Under the pieces are notes generated by a model. The model searched no databases. It was given only the letters and a program-made list of their open reading frames with translations, and was not told where the DNA came from. Source: Erwinia typographi (GTDB lineage Bacteria > Pseudomonadota > Gammaproteobacteria > Enterobacterales > Enterobacteriaceae). Taken from it: a stretch of DNA of 64,000 bases. Positions 44,024-53,371 of this stretch are shown one piece after another. Made by a program: the position numbers and the translations under genes. Numbering within the stretch: the first letter of the stretch is position 1; the number at the start of each line of letters is the position of its first letter. The stretch lies in assembly GCF_000773975.1 (NCBI RefSeq), contig NZ_JRUQ01000037.1, positions 100,334-164,333 of the forward strand. The letters are read 5' to 3'.

Positions 44024-44716
44024 TTAGCGTTGGGTGGCTTTAATAAGCTCGACAACCAGCGGTGACAGCTCATTGCGCAGCGCGGCGCGTTCGGACTGGA
44101 ACAGCGTGGCGACGAAGTATTTATGCTCCGGCAGCTCAATGCCGCGCACGTCCCCTTCACGATCCCATGCGGTAATACGCAGCGGGAAATCCGCCAGCTC
44201 TTTTACAAATTCCGGGTTAACGCCGAAATTGCAGTGGTAGCCTTCGCAGGTTTCCAGCTTGCCGTAGGCGCTGGCAATTCGCGAGCCGGGCTCAAACACG
44301 ATATCGCCCATCTTTTCCAGCAGCGAGCAGCTCAGCGGGGCAATGACCACGCGGCCTTCGGCGTCAGTCTCGGCATGAGCGGCATCGCTCCAGCCCATAA
44401 CGTTGCGGGCATATTCCACCACGGCATACTGGAACCCCCCGCATGAACCTAGAAAGGGCACGTTATTTTCACGGGCATAGGTGATAGCCATAAATGCACC
44501 GCGATCGTTTTTATACGGGCTTCCGGGAACCACCCAGATGGCGTCGAAATTCGCCAGGACGGCAGGGCTGGTCACGGATTCAGTCGGCAGCCATTCTGCG
44601 CTCAGCGGAAGGTTCAGCCAGGCGGCGGCAAGTTCGGTGGCGGGCGGGATGGCCTGATGGGCAACGGCAGAAGAACGATAATCACCAACAAGGGCAAGGC
44701 GGATAGGCTGGTTCAT
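44024..44716 (-). CDS. CTP-synthase-glutaminase-like protein with altered triad
   Basis: A 230-residue stand-alone relative of the class I glutamine amidotransferase domain of CTP synthase. It keeps the domain start LALVGDYRSSAVAH, the oxyanion-region PGSPYKNDRGAFMAI and the nucleophile elbow FLGSCGGFQYAVVEYARN with Cys92. The usual FHPE motif that supplies catalytic His and Glu reads FQSE (VATLFQSERAAL), so the histidine is replaced by glutamine. Glutaminase activity is therefore doubtful and no synthetase partner is adjacent. It is often annotated simply as CTP synthase in related genomes. Monocistronic by context. Confidence 0.8.
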   Translation of the reverse strand: MNQPIRLALVGDYRSSAVAHQAIPPATELAAAWLNLPLSAEWLPTESVTSPAVLANFDAIWVVPGSPYKNDRGAFMAITYARENNVPFLGSCGGFQYAVVEYARNVMGWSDAAHAETDAEGRVVIAPLSCSLLEKMGDIVFEPGSRIASAYGKLETCEGYHCNFGVNPEFVKELADFPLRITAWDREGDVRGIELPEHKYFVATLFQSERAALRNELSPLVVELIKATQR

Positions 44717-44831
44717 CTCAATTTCCTGTACAGGTAAAAGAGGATGCTACAGCAGGCCCCATCAATTGACAATCTCGAACCTTTTAGTCATTTCTTCCCC
44801 GCGGGCTAACGGGCCTCCATGCCTGTCGACG

Positions 44832-45347
44832 CTACTGCGGACGTCGGAAGTGGTAGATCGCGGTATTAACCGGACCGCTGTCCAGTACGATCAAACCATG
44901 CTGAATGCCGATAAATTCCGCGCCGCATTTCACTGCCACGCGGCGGCTGGCGGCATTCTCCTCCACCGCGAGGATTTCCACCGTATCCCTTTCCGGACTT
45001 TGCCACGCCAGATTGACCAAATAGAGAACGGCCTGGCTGGCAACACCCTGACCCTGTTCGCTGCTGCGCACCCAGTAGCCAATTGAGCAGTGATTAGTCG
45101 GATCGCTCGAATAGTGCAGCCCAGCACCGCCCAGTAAACGCCCCTCTTCTGTAAACAGACCCAGCTCGTTCGCTAACCCTTTTTCCCGCAAAGTATGGGT
45201 GGCGGCAAACCAGCTGCGGGCTTCGGCTTCGCTAAATCCTTCGTGGGCCCAAACTAACCACGGCTTGAGCGTATCCAGCGAGGCATTAACGGCGCTGGCG
45301 AAGTCTCGGGCATCTGAATTGGCATAAGGGCGGTACAGGATTTTCAT
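44832..45347 (-). CDS. GNAT-family N-acetyltransferase (RimJ/RimL type)
   Basis: A 171-residue acetyl-CoA-dependent acetyltransferase. The acetyl-CoA-binding loop is SEQGQGVASQAV, within the Q/R-x-x-G-x-G/A consensus. The RimJ/RimL-like ending has VAVKCGAEFIG, and the start shows PYANSDARDFASAV. The acetyl acceptor cannot be inferred. It stands between the amidotransferase-like gene and otnI, on the same strand, with 115 bases to the former and 37 to the latter; a link to either is not shown. Confidence 0.85.
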   Translation of the reverse strand: MKILYRPYANSDARDFASAVNASLDTLKPWLVWAHEGFSEAEARSWFAATHTLREKGLANELGLFTEEGRLLGGAGLHYSSDPTNHCSIGYWVRSSEQGQGVASQAVLYLVNLAWQSPERDTVEILAVEENAASRRVAVKCGAEFIGIQHGLIVLDSGPVNTAIYHFRRPQ

Positions 45348-45384
45348 GCGGTTTCACTCCTTTCCGGTACTGACATCCGTCGCT

Positions 45385-46167
45385 TCATGGCTGACGCCAG
45401 GGCGCTAACCAGCCGAGGCCATTTTCGGTGGACGCCCGCGGCTGATATTCACAGCCTACCCATCCATGGTAGTTGAGGCTGTCCAGCAGTTCAAACAGCC
45501 AGGGATAGTTCACTTCACCTTCGTCAGGCTCATGACGATCGGGGACGGAAGCAATTTGAATATGACCATATTGCCCGGCGTACTGACGCAATAAATGGCT
45601 CAGGTTACCGTCCACCTGCTGGGCATGGAACAGATCCAATTGCAGTTTAACATTGGGCCGATCGACCTTTTTAATGATTTCCAAAGCCTGATACTGACTG
45701 GAAAACAGGTAACCCGCGCGCGTTTTTGGGCTGAGCGCCTCAACCAGCAGCTGGATATTCTCCCCGGCACATTGTTCTGCCGCGTAGCGCAGGTTTTCAA
45801 CGAAGGTGGTCAGACATGCGGCGGCCGAAAAATTACTGGGTATCACGCCGGCCATAACATGTACTGATGGGCAATTCATCGCCCGCGCATACTCCAGCGC
45901 CTCGTCCGTATAGCGGCGGGCTTCGGCTTCCCGTCCAGGCAGGGCCGCAATTCCCCAATCGCCTTGATCAATGTTGCCAGCGCAAGTGTTAAACAGCACC
46001 ACCTTCAGCCCGGTCTGCTGTAACACAGAGTGCAGGTCACTGAGAGAATAATCATAGGGAAACAGAAATTCAACAGCGTCAAACCCGGCGCGGGCCGCTG
46101 CGGAAAAACGTTCAATAAAAGGCAGTTCGGTAAACATCATTGATAAGTTAGCAGCGAATTTCGGCAT
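45385..46167 (-). CDS. otnI: 2-oxo-tetronate isomerase OtnI
   Basis: A 260-residue TIM-barrel isomerase of the hydroxypyruvate isomerase family (YgbM-like). It interconverts 2-oxo- and 3-oxo-tetronate in erythronate catabolism. Metal and substrate residues fall in [47 protein letters not shown] and [14 protein letters not shown], and the length equals the family's usual 258-260. It starts two bases after the otnC stop, so otnK-otnC-otnI is one operon. Confidence 0.92.
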   Translation of the reverse strand: MPKFAANLSMMFTELPFIERFSAAARAGFDAVEFLFPYDYSLSDLHSVLQQTGLKVVLFNTCAGNIDQGDWGIAALPGREAEARRYTDEALEYARAMNCPSVHVMAGVIPSNFSAAACLTTFVENLRYAAEQCAGENIQLLVEALSPKTRAGYLFSSQYQALEIIKKVDRPNVKLQLDLFHAQQVDGNLSHLLRQYAGQYGHIQIASVPDRHEPDEGEVNYPWLFELLDSLNYHGWVGCEYQPRASTENGLGWLAPWRQP

Positions 46168-46169
46168 TT

Positions 46170-46793
46170 TCAGCTCCTCAATGCAGTGATTTCGGCCGGG
46201 GTCAGATAACGTATCGGTCGGTCACCGAGGGTGAATATCAGGCGAGCCGTTTCTTCGAGCTCTTCCAGATTATCGGCCGCTTCGCGCAGGGTTTTGCCGC
46301 TGACAACCGGACCGTGATTTGCCAGTAAAAAAGCGTTGTGGTTCGGCGCAAGCCTGGCCAGATGTTCACCGATCTGCCTGTCTCCAGGGCGAAAATAGGG
46401 GACCACCGGCACTTCGCCCATCTTCATCACTACATACGGCGTAAAAGGGCGGATGCAGTTGCTGGTATCCAGATCCTCCAGGCAGGAGAGCGCCGTCAGA
46501 TACAAACAGTGAAGATGGACGATGGCTTTACTGCTGGGATTATTCAGGTAAACCGCACGGTGAAAACTGACTTCTTTAGAGGGCTTATCACCGGAAATTA
46601 GCTCGCCATCCAGGGTTACTTTAGATAAGCGCTCCGCATCCAGTTCTCCTAAACAGGAGCCAGTTGGCGTTGCCAGCAGGGTGTTATCTTCCAGCAACAC
46701 TGACAAATTGCCTGCCGAACCGGTGGCATAGCCGCGCTGGAAAAGCGAGCGTCCCAGGCTGACCAGCGCCTCACGCATTTGTTGTTCATTCAT
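46170..46793 (-). CDS. otnC: 3-oxo-tetronate 4-phosphate decarboxylase OtnC
   Basis: A 207-residue class II aldolase-fold enzyme (YgbL-like) that decarboxylates 3-oxo-tetronate 4-phosphate to dihydroxyacetone phosphate. The zinc-binding histidines are visible in [14 protein letters not shown] and in [13 protein letters not shown], and the phosphate-binding region [13 protein letters not shown] is intact. The start overlaps the otnK stop by four bases. It acts directly after the OtnK kinase. Confidence 0.92.
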   Translation of the reverse strand: MNEQQMREALVSLGRSLFQRGYATGSAGNLSVLLEDNTLLATPTGSCLGELDAERLSKVTLDGELISGDKPSKEVSFHRAVYLNNPSSKAIVHLHCLYLTALSCLEDLDTSNCIRPFTPYVVMKMGEVPVVPYFRPGDRQIGEHLARLAPNHNAFLLANHGPVVSGKTLREAADNLEELEETARLIFTLGDRPIRYLTPAEITALRS

Positions 46794-48055
46794 GGCGTAA
46801 ACTCCAGTTGTGCGCGGGCGAAAAAGTTTTCATCGCCAAAATTGCCCGACTTGAGGGCCAGTGACAGAGGACGATCGGTGGCTTTGACCCAGGGAATGCC
46901 TGGTGAAATAGTCGGACCAATGTGCAGCCCCTGTATATGCAGAGCCTGAGTGACCACGCCGGAAGTTTCGCCGCCCGCTACAATAAATCGCTGAATGCCG
47001 TCTTCTGCCAGCAGAGGGACCAGCCGGGCAAAAAAGCGTTCAATGGCCTGACTGCTGTTATCGGCACCGTACTGCTGCTGAATACGTTGCAGCGTTTCCG
47101 GTTCAGAGGTGGCAAATACCATCGGGGCCAGAGAAGAGGTGCGCTGCGCCCGCACCCACTGGCAAACCTCGGTTGCGTACCGATCGTTATCTTCGAGGCA
47201 ACGGGCTATCTCCAGCGCAACATGAGGAGCCTGGGGTTTATAGCGGGCCACCTGAGCGTTGGTCATTGTTGAACATGAGCCTGAAAGCACGACTCCCGGC
47301 CCCGTGACCGGCAGGCCGCGTTGCTCACTCTTCTTACCAGGATGTGATGCGGAAAAGTGGCGAGCAACGCCAATCGCCAGCCCTGAACCGCCGGTTACCA
47401 GCCGCATATTTGCTGAGGCGACCGCCTGAATCAGCAGATCTTCTTCACTGACTGCATCCATTACTACATAGCGGACTCCCTGCTGGCGTAATAGCGCCAG
47501 TTGCTGGACCACGTTTTCGCTTCCCTGGCGCAAAGCGTCCAGAGGAATCAGCCCGGCTCGCCCCGTAGACTGTTGCTCGATCAGGCGCAGCAGATTGCTG
47601 TCACGCATTGGCGTAACCGGATGGTTGCGCATACCCGATTCTGACAGCAACTGCTGATGGACAAACAGATAACCCTGGTAGACGGTACGCCCATTGACCG
47701 GCAAGGCGGGAGAGAAAATGGTCTGGGTTTCACCCAGTTCAGCCAGCAGGGCGTCGGTGACCGGCCCGATATTTCCTTCAGCAGTACTGTCAAAAGTTGA
47801 ACAATATTTAAAGTAAAAACGCTGACAGCCCTGTTGTCTTAGCCAGCTGAGTGCTGATAGCGACTCACTGACTGCGCGCTGCGGCGGACAGGAGCGTGAT
47901 TTCAAGCTGATAACAATCGCCTCGACCTCTTTCACCGCGGAATTTGCGGAGGGGACGCCGTTGTACTGGATTACCGACATGCCATTCTGTGCCAAAAAGC
48001 TGGCGATATCCGTTGCTCCAGTAAAGTCATCAGCAATGACGCCTAAATAGGCCAT
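46790..48055 (-). CDS. otnK: 3-oxo-tetronate kinase OtnK
   Basis: A 421-residue four-carbon acid sugar kinase (DUF1537 family, YgbK-like). The N-terminal substrate domain has GVIADDFTGATDIASFLAQNG and YFKYCSTFDSTAEGNIGPV. The C-terminal nucleotide domain has VLSGSCSTMTNAQV, FIVAGGETSGVVTQAL and LALKSGNFGDENFF. The close match to the E. coli YgbK sequence supports OtnK rather than the D-threonate kinase DtnK. It heads the otnKCI operon and is divergent from a LysR gene at 48322. Confidence 0.93.
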   Translation of the reverse strand: MAYLGVIADDFTGATDIASFLAQNGMSVIQYNGVPSANSAVKEVEAIVISLKSRSCPPQRAVSESLSALSWLRQQGCQRFYFKYCSTFDSTAEGNIGPVTDALLAELGETQTIFSPALPVNGRTVYQGYLFVHQQLLSESGMRNHPVTPMRDSNLLRLIEQQSTGRAGLIPLDALRQGSENVVQQLALLRQQGVRYVVMDAVSEEDLLIQAVASANMRLVTGGSGLAIGVARHFSASHPGKKSEQRGLPVTGPGVVLSGSCSTMTNAQVARYKPQAPHVALEIARCLEDNDRYATEVCQWVRAQRTSSLAPMVFATSEPETLQRIQQQYGADNSSQAIERFFARLVPLLAEDGIQRFIVAGGETSGVVTQALHIQGLHIGPTISPGIPWVKATDRPLSLALKSGNFGDENFFARAQLEFTP

Positions 48056-48321
48056 ATATCCTCCTGCTGCTGCTAAGTCTTGTATGAGAAGGCCCTCATC
48101 ATATGTGAAAAAATGTCAGTCATCACGCTTATTTTTGTTAAAAATTAACATGCGTGCATTGTATTACTGGCGATATCACATTTTTGAACATTAAGGGGCA
48201 ACCCTTTCGGTCTTCAGTGGCAGAATAGAATCACCCGCAGGGGGGGCCGCTCTAGCTCAGCCCCTGTCCGAATAAGACGCAGACAAAATGCGACGTGGCA
48301 TTGACTATCAGGGGATACACT
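48056..48321. promoter_or_regulatory. otnK-lysR divergent control region
   Basis: 266 bases between the divergent starts. It is AT-rich near otnK and contains a G-run (GGGGGGG near 48241-48247) toward the LysR gene. LysR-type T-N11-A candidates exist but none is distinctive enough to assign. Confidence 0.4.
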
Positions 48322-49296
48322 ATGAGCAAAAATCTGGTCTCTTTGTCGTCCAGGGAGGGCAATGTTTATCGTATCGCCCCCAGCATACGTTTTGATCTGG
48401 TGACATTAAGGCTGTTTGTCGCCACGGCAGAGCTGGGGGGAATTACTCATGCGGCCGCACAGTTGCATCTGGTTCCCGCCGCCGCTTCCCGCCGTATCCG
48501 CGAGCTGGAGGAGCAGCTCGGTATGGCGCTGTTCGTACGTTTACCGCATGGCATGGCGCTGAACGATGCGGGACGCGCTATTCTGGCGCATGCGCGGGCT
48601 ATTTTGCACTCCGCTGAGCGAATGCAGGATGATATGCAATCGTTTCTGCAAGGCAACCGCGGGGTGGTGCGCATCGCGGCCTGTACCTCGGCAGTGTTGC
48701 AATTTCTCACCGAAGATCTGCGTATCAGCCACCAGCGTTATCCCAACATTCATATTGATCTGCATGAGATGAACAGCGAAAACGTGATTCAGGCGGTGCA
48801 GCGTGGGGTGGCGGATATTGGTATCTATGAACAGACGGTAAGCCATGTTTCTCTGCCGGTGATCCCTTATCGTCAGGATCGCCTCTGCGTGGTGACGCCG
48901 GTTGACCATCCTCTGGCTCAATGGGTCGCCCAACATCAGCCGTTAACGGCGACAGAACTCCTTCAGCACGATCTGATCGGACTGACTGAAGGCGCCTCCA
49001 TTTCGATCATGCTCGCCCAGCTGGCCCGGCGCTTAGACAAGCCGCTGAAAATGCGCATCCGCGTAGGTAGCTTCGATAGCATGGCCGCGATGATTTCCTG
49101 CGGTATCGGGGTAGGGCTGATGCCGGAAGCGGTTGCCAGCCAGATTATCTCCACTTCGGAGTTTGCGCATTTACCGCTTCAAGACCCTCTGGCCAATCGG
49201 CAGTTCGTGTTATGCCATCAGCCGCAAGCCTCGCTGGCGCTGGCGACCGACAACATTCTTTCACTGCTAAGCGGCATCCGCCAGGCTGCGCATTGA
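48322..49296 (+). CDS. LysR-family transcriptional regulator of the tetronate locus
   Basis: A 324-residue LysR protein. The winged helix is at about residues 26-85 (LRLFVATAELGGITHAAAQL, then AAASRRIRELEEQLG), followed by the effector-binding domain with ACTSAVLQFLTEDL and MISCGIGVGLMPEAV. ATG 48322 is chosen, with GGGGA upstream; a frame open to 48295 has no better start. It lies between the divergent otnKCI genes and the MFS/PdxA-like genes and probably controls both. In E. coli the otn genes are instead next to a DeoR-type regulator. Confidence 0.88.
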   Translation: MSKNLVSLSSREGNVYRIAPSIRFDLVTLRLFVATAELGGITHAAAQLHLVPAAASRRIRELEEQLGMALFVRLPHGMALNDAGRAILAHARAILHSAERMQDDMQSFLQGNRGVVRIAACTSAVLQFLTEDLRISHQRYPNIHIDLHEMNSENVIQAVQRGVADIGIYEQTVSHVSLPVIPYRQDRLCVVTPVDHPLAQWVAQHQPLTATELLQHDLIGLTEGASISIMLAQLARRLDKPLKMRIRVGSFDSMAAMISCGIGVGLMPEAVASQIISTSEFAHLPLQDPLANRQFVLCHQPQASLALATDNILSLLSGIRQAAH

Positions 49297-49417
49297 CGTA
49301 TTGTTAAGGCTGTATATCTAAAATGCTAATAGCTTGAGTATTAATTATTGCCTCATAGTTGACCGGGCGACATACCCTACAACTACTGCCCCAATTACAT
49401 AATAGCAGGAGGCAATT

Positions 49418-50713
49418 TTGAAAACTCAGTCCCCTATCAGCAGGAATATGCTGATTATCTTCTGTGCCATGTCGTTTATCCTTTATCTGGATCGCGTCAA
49501 CCTGGCCGCTGCCGCAGGGCCACTGAAAGCCGAACTCGGACTTACCAATACCCAGCTCGGCATCGCTTTTTCCGCCTTTGGCTATACCTACGCCATTTTC
49601 CAACTGGTGGGCGGGTGGGTAGCGGACCGCTTCGGCGCACGCAGAACCATCATCGCCTGTGGGCTGATCTGGGCCGTTGCCACTGTCTGTACCGGCCTGA
49701 TCGGCGGTCTGGTTTCCCTGTGCCTGGCGCGTCTTTTGCTGGGGATTGGTGAGGGGGCCGCTCTCCCTGCTCAGGCCAGAGCTATCACGAATTGGGTGCC
49801 CAAACCTAAACGCGGTATGGCTCAGGGATTAACGCACTCCTTTTCCCGGCTGGGTAACGCCGTGGCGCCACCCCTGGTAGCCATCCTGATTGCCTGGCAT
49901 TCATGGCGCGCGTCATTCATCGTCGTGGGTATCCTGTCGGCGTTGTGGCTGGTGGTCTGGCTGGTTTACTTCAAAGAAACGCCTGAAGAGCACGCCGGGG
50001 TTTCCCCTGAAGAAATGGCACTCCTGCCGCGTCGGGAAAGCGTTCAGGAAGGCAGCAGCGCAATGCCTCATTCATGGTGGACTATCCTGCGTCGTATGCG
50101 CGCCACCATCGGGGTTTATTTCTGCATGGTCTGGTCAAACACGTTGTTTTTCAGCTGGATGCCGATCTTCTTCATGCAGTCGCTGAACCTCGATATTAAA
50201 AGTTCAGCGCTCTACTCATCAGGGGTGTTCTTTGCTGGCGTACTGGGTGATCTGACCGGTGGCGTGGTCAGCGACTGGATTCTGCGACGCACTGGCCGCC
50301 TGGCGCTGGCTCGTCAGGGGGTGATCACGGTCAGCCTGCTCGGTGGATTGATCTTCTTTATCCCCGTACTGATTAGCCATGACGTCGTCACTATCGCCCT
50401 GTGCCTGAGTGCGGCGTTTTTCTTCCTGGAACTGACTATCGGCCCGATTTGGGCGGTGCCTATGGACGTTTCGCCAAAAACGGCGGGAACAGCCAGCGGT
50501 ATGCTCAACTTCGGCGCCGCGATGGCGACCATCGTTTCACCGATTATTTTCGGCCTGATGATTGATATGACCGGGAGCTGGACGCTGCCCTTTGCGGGGG
50601 CGATTGGCTTCCTGATTATTGGGATTATTTTAACCCAGTGGATCCGCCCGGATATAACAGTCGAGCATCTGGAACAGAAAAAAGTCACTGCGCAACAATC
50701 GCTGGTGGGATGA
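49418..50713 (+). CDS. MFS transporter, anion:cation symporter type
   Basis: A 431-residue 12-helix transporter of the ACS family, which imports sugar acids such as galactonate and glucarate. The start is TTG at 49418 with AGGAGG six bases upstream. Family signatures include FILYLDRVNLAAAAGPL, VGGWVADRFGARRTI, LGIGEGAALPAQARAITNWV and DLTGGVVSDWILRRTG. A sugar acid such as a tetronate (erythronate or threonate) is the likely cargo, from the flanking catabolic genes. Confidence 0.88.
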   Translation: MKTQSPISRNMLIIFCAMSFILYLDRVNLAAAAGPLKAELGLTNTQLGIAFSAFGYTYAIFQLVGGWVADRFGARRTIIACGLIWAVATVCTGLIGGLVSLCLARLLLGIGEGAALPAQARAITNWVPKPKRGMAQGLTHSFSRLGNAVAPPLVAILIAWHSWRASFIVVGILSALWLVVWLVYFKETPEEHAGVSPEEMALLPRRESVQEGSSAMPHSWWTILRRMRATIGVYFCMVWSNTLFFSWMPIFFMQSLNLDIKSSALYSSGVFFAGVLGDLTGGVVSDWILRRTGRLALARQGVITVSLLGGLIFFIPVLISHDVVTIALCLSAAFFFLELTIGPIWAVPMDVSPKTAGTASGMLNFGAAMATIVSPIIFGLMIDMTGSWTLPFAGAIGFLIIGIILTQWIRPDITVEHLEQKKVTAQQSLVG

Positions 50714-50793
50714 CGCTGTCTCTTACCCCTTTATTCCCTTATTCCATTTCATCGGCAGAGGTTCGCCTCTGCCCGTTATACATTGAGGAGCAA

Positions 50794-51822
50794 ATGACCA
50801 TGACAAGTGAAACAGCCCGTCAACAGTTCGCCGTGACAGATAAACCGCATATAGCTCTGGCGGTAGGCGATGCCGCGGGCATTGGTCCAGAGATCATTGT
50901 CACACTGCTCGCGGACCCGCTTACGGCCCGCAAGGCGAACGTAACGTTAATTGCTAATATGCCCGCGCTTGAAGCTGCGGCGAAGAGCAGAGGCGTACCG
51001 CTGCCGACCGAATCTGACTGGTTGTCTATTCCACAGTGGCCTGGATTACACCGTGTTATTACCCCAGCGAAAGTGGGCGAGGAAAACGGCTTATTTATCC
51101 TGGAATCACTAAAAATAGGGGTAGCAATGGTGGCGTCTGGGCAGGCCGATGCGCTGTGCTTTGGTCCACTGAACAAAGGCGCGATGCGTCTGGGGGGGAT
51201 GCAGCAAGAGGATGAGATGCGCTGGCTGTCCAATGAGCTGAATTACAAAGGCGTTTGTGGCGAATTTAATGTGCTGGATAAACTCTGGACCGCGCGGGTG
51301 ACCTCGCATATTCCTCTGTCGGCGGTTTCCAGCCAGCTAAGCGCTGAGAAGGTTGCCAGAGCCATCGGCATGTTGACGCGGGCGCTGCAAGACGCTGGCG
51401 TGGCGCAGCCCAAAATCGGCGTGTGTGGCTTAAATCCTCACAACGGCGATAACGGCAATTATGGTGATGAAGAGGGCAGAATTATTACCCCCGGTATTGA
51501 GCTGGCCGCGAGCCAGGGCTATCCCGCAGAAGGGCCTTTCCCGGCAGATACTATTTTCCTGCGTGCCAGAGACGGGCAGTTTGACGGTATTGTCTCGATG
51601 TATCATGACCAGGGGCAAATCGCCACCAAGATGATGGGCTTCGATATCGGCGTTACCGTACAGGGCGGCTTGCCGATTCCTGTTACCACGCCAGCCCATG
51701 GAACGGCCTATGAGATTGTCGGCAAGGGCATCGCCAAAACCACCGCGATGGCTAATGCGTTTGACCTCGCCTGCCGGATGGGAACCGGTCATCGCCAGAA
51801 AACGCTTAGCAGTGCCAAATAA
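50794..51822 (+). CDS. PdxA-family dehydrogenase (PdxA2-like)
   Basis: A 342-residue member of the 4-hydroxythreonine-4-phosphate dehydrogenase family. Such enzymes oxidise and decarboxylate 4-phospho acids; PdxA2 paralogues convert 4-phospho-threonate to dihydroxyacetone phosphate. Family marks are IALAVGDAAGIGPEI at the N-terminus, a conserved VCGLNPHNGDNGNYG with metal-binding His, PFPADTIFLRARDGQFDG, SMYHDQGQIATKMMGFD and TTPAHGTAYEIVGKGIA. The ATG at 50794 follows GAGGAG; a frame open to 50638 lies inside the MFS gene. Its location in an otn locus argues for catabolism rather than vitamin B6 synthesis. Confidence 0.88.
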   Translation: MTMTSETARQQFAVTDKPHIALAVGDAAGIGPEIIVTLLADPLTARKANVTLIANMPALEAAAKSRGVPLPTESDWLSIPQWPGLHRVITPAKVGEENGLFILESLKIGVAMVASGQADALCFGPLNKGAMRLGGMQQEDEMRWLSNELNYKGVCGEFNVLDKLWTARVTSHIPLSAVSSQLSAEKVARAIGMLTRALQDAGVAQPKIGVCGLNPHNGDNGNYGDEEGRIITPGIELAASQGYPAEGPFPADTIFLRARDGQFDGIVSMYHDQGQIATKMMGFDIGVTVQGGLPIPVTTPAHGTAYEIVGKGIAKTTAMANAFDLACRMGTGHRQKTLSSAK

Positions 51823-51870
51823 GCTTCGTCTGGTTCATCTCTGAGAGCCTGCCCCGTTTCTACGTTCTTG

Positions 51871-51909
51871 TCTGACAGTCACCGGCTGTTTATAGCGGTA
51901 GCTGTCAGA
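51871..51909 (+). terminator. Hairpin after the PdxA-like gene
   Basis: Arms TCTGACAG (51871-51878) and CTGTCAGA (51902-51909) with inner ACCG and CGGT pairing. The T-run is weak. Confidence 0.55.
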
Positions 51910-52073
51910 TTACCTCTGCATTAAGTCCTTCTCAGCCCCTCTGTCTCTTTTCTCAGTCTTTTAGTGGCGTCCGTTTGCAGCCTGCGGTTTTGCTGACGGG
52001 GCCGCTTAGCCCAACGTAAGTCCCTCGTAGATAAGCCTTTGTCTCAACGAGAGGCTTCACGCAAACAGTTTGG

Positions 52074-52091
52074 TGTAAAGTTAATTTTACG
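52074..52091. promoter_or_regulatory. TyrR box upstream of aroF
   Basis: TGTAAA-GTTAAT-TTTACG fits the TyrR consensus TGTAAA-N6-TTTACA with one mismatch. In E. coli tyrosine-liganded TyrR represses aroF-tyrA from such sites. It is about 200 bases upstream of the start codon, so it may be one of several boxes. Confidence 0.75.
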
Positions 52092-52289
52092 AATTGGTTG
52101 CGGGTTGTTTTTGTGGGTTGTTGGTTATTTAATTGATTTTGTTGTTTTATTTTTATGTTCTTTATTGCTTTTATGTCTATGGTAATAAAAGTGTACATGT
52201 AAGGATTGAGTTTTGTACCGCATATGATACATTGTTCACCACCTCACTGAGGGCTGACTACGCATAACGAGAGAAACAGGATGACCATC

Positions 52290-53369
52290 ATGCAAAAAGA
52301 CGCGCTTAATAATGTCCATATCGCTGGCGAACAAATTCTGATCACGCCGGAAGAGTTAAAAAAACAGTTTCCGCTGAATGCTGCCCTGGAGGCGCAAATC
52401 GCCGCTTCTCGCCAGACTATTGCTGATATCACCAGTGGAAAAGATCACCGTCTGCTGGTGGTTTGCGGCCCGTGCTCCATTCACGATACTGAAGCTGCTC
52501 TGGATTACGCTCGTCATCTGAAAACTCTCTCTGACCAGCTGAAGGATCAGCTGTATATTGTTATGCGCGTCTATTTTGAAAAGCCACGGACTACCGTTGG
52601 CTGGAAAGGGTTGATCAACGATCCGTACATGGATAACTCTTTTGATATGGAAGCGGGCCTGCACATTGCCCGGCGTCTGCTGCTGGATCTGGTTGAGATG
52701 GGCCTGCCGCTGGCGACGGAAGCGCTGGACCCTAACAGCCCGCAGTACCTGGGCGATCTGTTCAGCTGGTCGGCCATTGGCGCCCGTACCACCGAATCCC
52801 AAACCCACCGCGAAATGGCGTCCGGTCTGTCGATGCCGGTTGGCTTTAAAAACGGCACCGACGGCAGCCTCGGTACGGCGATCAACGCTATGCGCGCAGC
52901 CTCAATGCCGCACCGGTTTGTCGGCATCAATCAGAGCGGCCAGGTTTGTCTGCTGCAAACCCAGGGTAATCCGGACGGCCATGTGATCCTGCGCGGCGGC
53001 AAGACCCCTAATTACGGCCCGGAAGATGTGGCGCAGTGTGAAAAAGAGATGCGTCAGGCGGGACTCCGTCCCTCCTTGATGATAGATTGCAGCCACGGCA
53101 ATTCTAACAAAGATTTTCGTCGCCAGTCCGGCGTGGCTGAATCTGCGGTAGCGCAGATCAAAGACGGCAACCGTTCGATTATGGGCCTGATGCTGGAAAG
53201 CCATCTTCACGAAGGCAACCAGTCTTCCGAGCAGCCCAGGGCCGAGATGCGCTACGGCGTTTCCGTGACGGATGCCTGCATCAACTGGGAAACCACCGAA
53301 GCCCTGCTGCGTGAAATTCACCAGGATCTGAACGGCGTGCTGGCGGCGCGTCTCGCGCAAGAGGAGTAA
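52290..53369 (+). CDS. aroF: DAHP synthase, tyrosine-sensitive (AroF)
   Basis: A 359-residue class I DAHP synthase that condenses phosphoenolpyruvate and erythrose-4-phosphate at the entry of the shikimate pathway. Metal and substrate residues are in [33 protein letters not shown] and [11 protein letters not shown]. The pairing with tyrA and N-terminal [11 protein letters not shown] identify the tyrosine-feedback isozyme. ATG 52290 matches the E. coli start; ATG 52281, three codons earlier, is possible. It lies two bases from tyrA. Confidence 0.97.
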   Translation: MQKDALNNVHIAGEQILITPEELKKQFPLNAALEAQIAASRQTIADITSGKDHRLLVVCGPCSIHDTEAALDYARHLKTLSDQLKDQLYIVMRVYFEKPRTTVGWKGLINDPYMDNSFDMEAGLHIARRLLLDLVEMGLPLATEALDPNSPQYLGDLFSWSAIGARTTESQTHREMASGLSMPVGFKNGTDGSLGTAINAMRAASMPHRFVGINQSGQVCLLQTQGNPDGHVILRGGKTPNYGPEDVAQCEKEMRQAGLRPSLMIDCSHGNSNKDFRRQSGVAESAVAQIKDGNRSIMGLMLESHLHEGNQSSEQPRAEMRYGVSVTDACINWETTEALLREIHQDLNGVLAARLAQEE

Positions 53370-53371
53370 TT

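Larger units (their letters stand above)
51823..52289 (+). promoter_or_regulatory. aroF upstream region
   Basis: This 467-base gap has three parts. A hairpin at 51871-51909 pairs TCTGACAG with CTGTCAGA, with ACCG/CGGT further in, and probably ends the PdxA-like operon. The stretch 51961-52030 reads like an intergenic repeat (see findings). From 52074 on it is very AT-rich and carries the TyrR box and aroF promoter; a possible -35 TTGAGT (52206-52211) and -10 TACATT (52228-52233) have a 16-base spacer. Confidence 0.55.

Noticed and set aside
50794..51822. Biosynthetic pdxA of vitamin B6 synthesis
   Set aside because: The biosynthetic gene is normally near surA-rsmA-apaG; this copy sits in a sugar-acid locus with transporter and LysR regulator, so it was called PdxA2-like instead.
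51953..52198. Minus-strand ORF of 81 codons upstream of aroF
   Set aside because: Biased lysine/asparagine-rich composition from AT-rich DNA plus a probable intergenic repeat; no protein family recognised.
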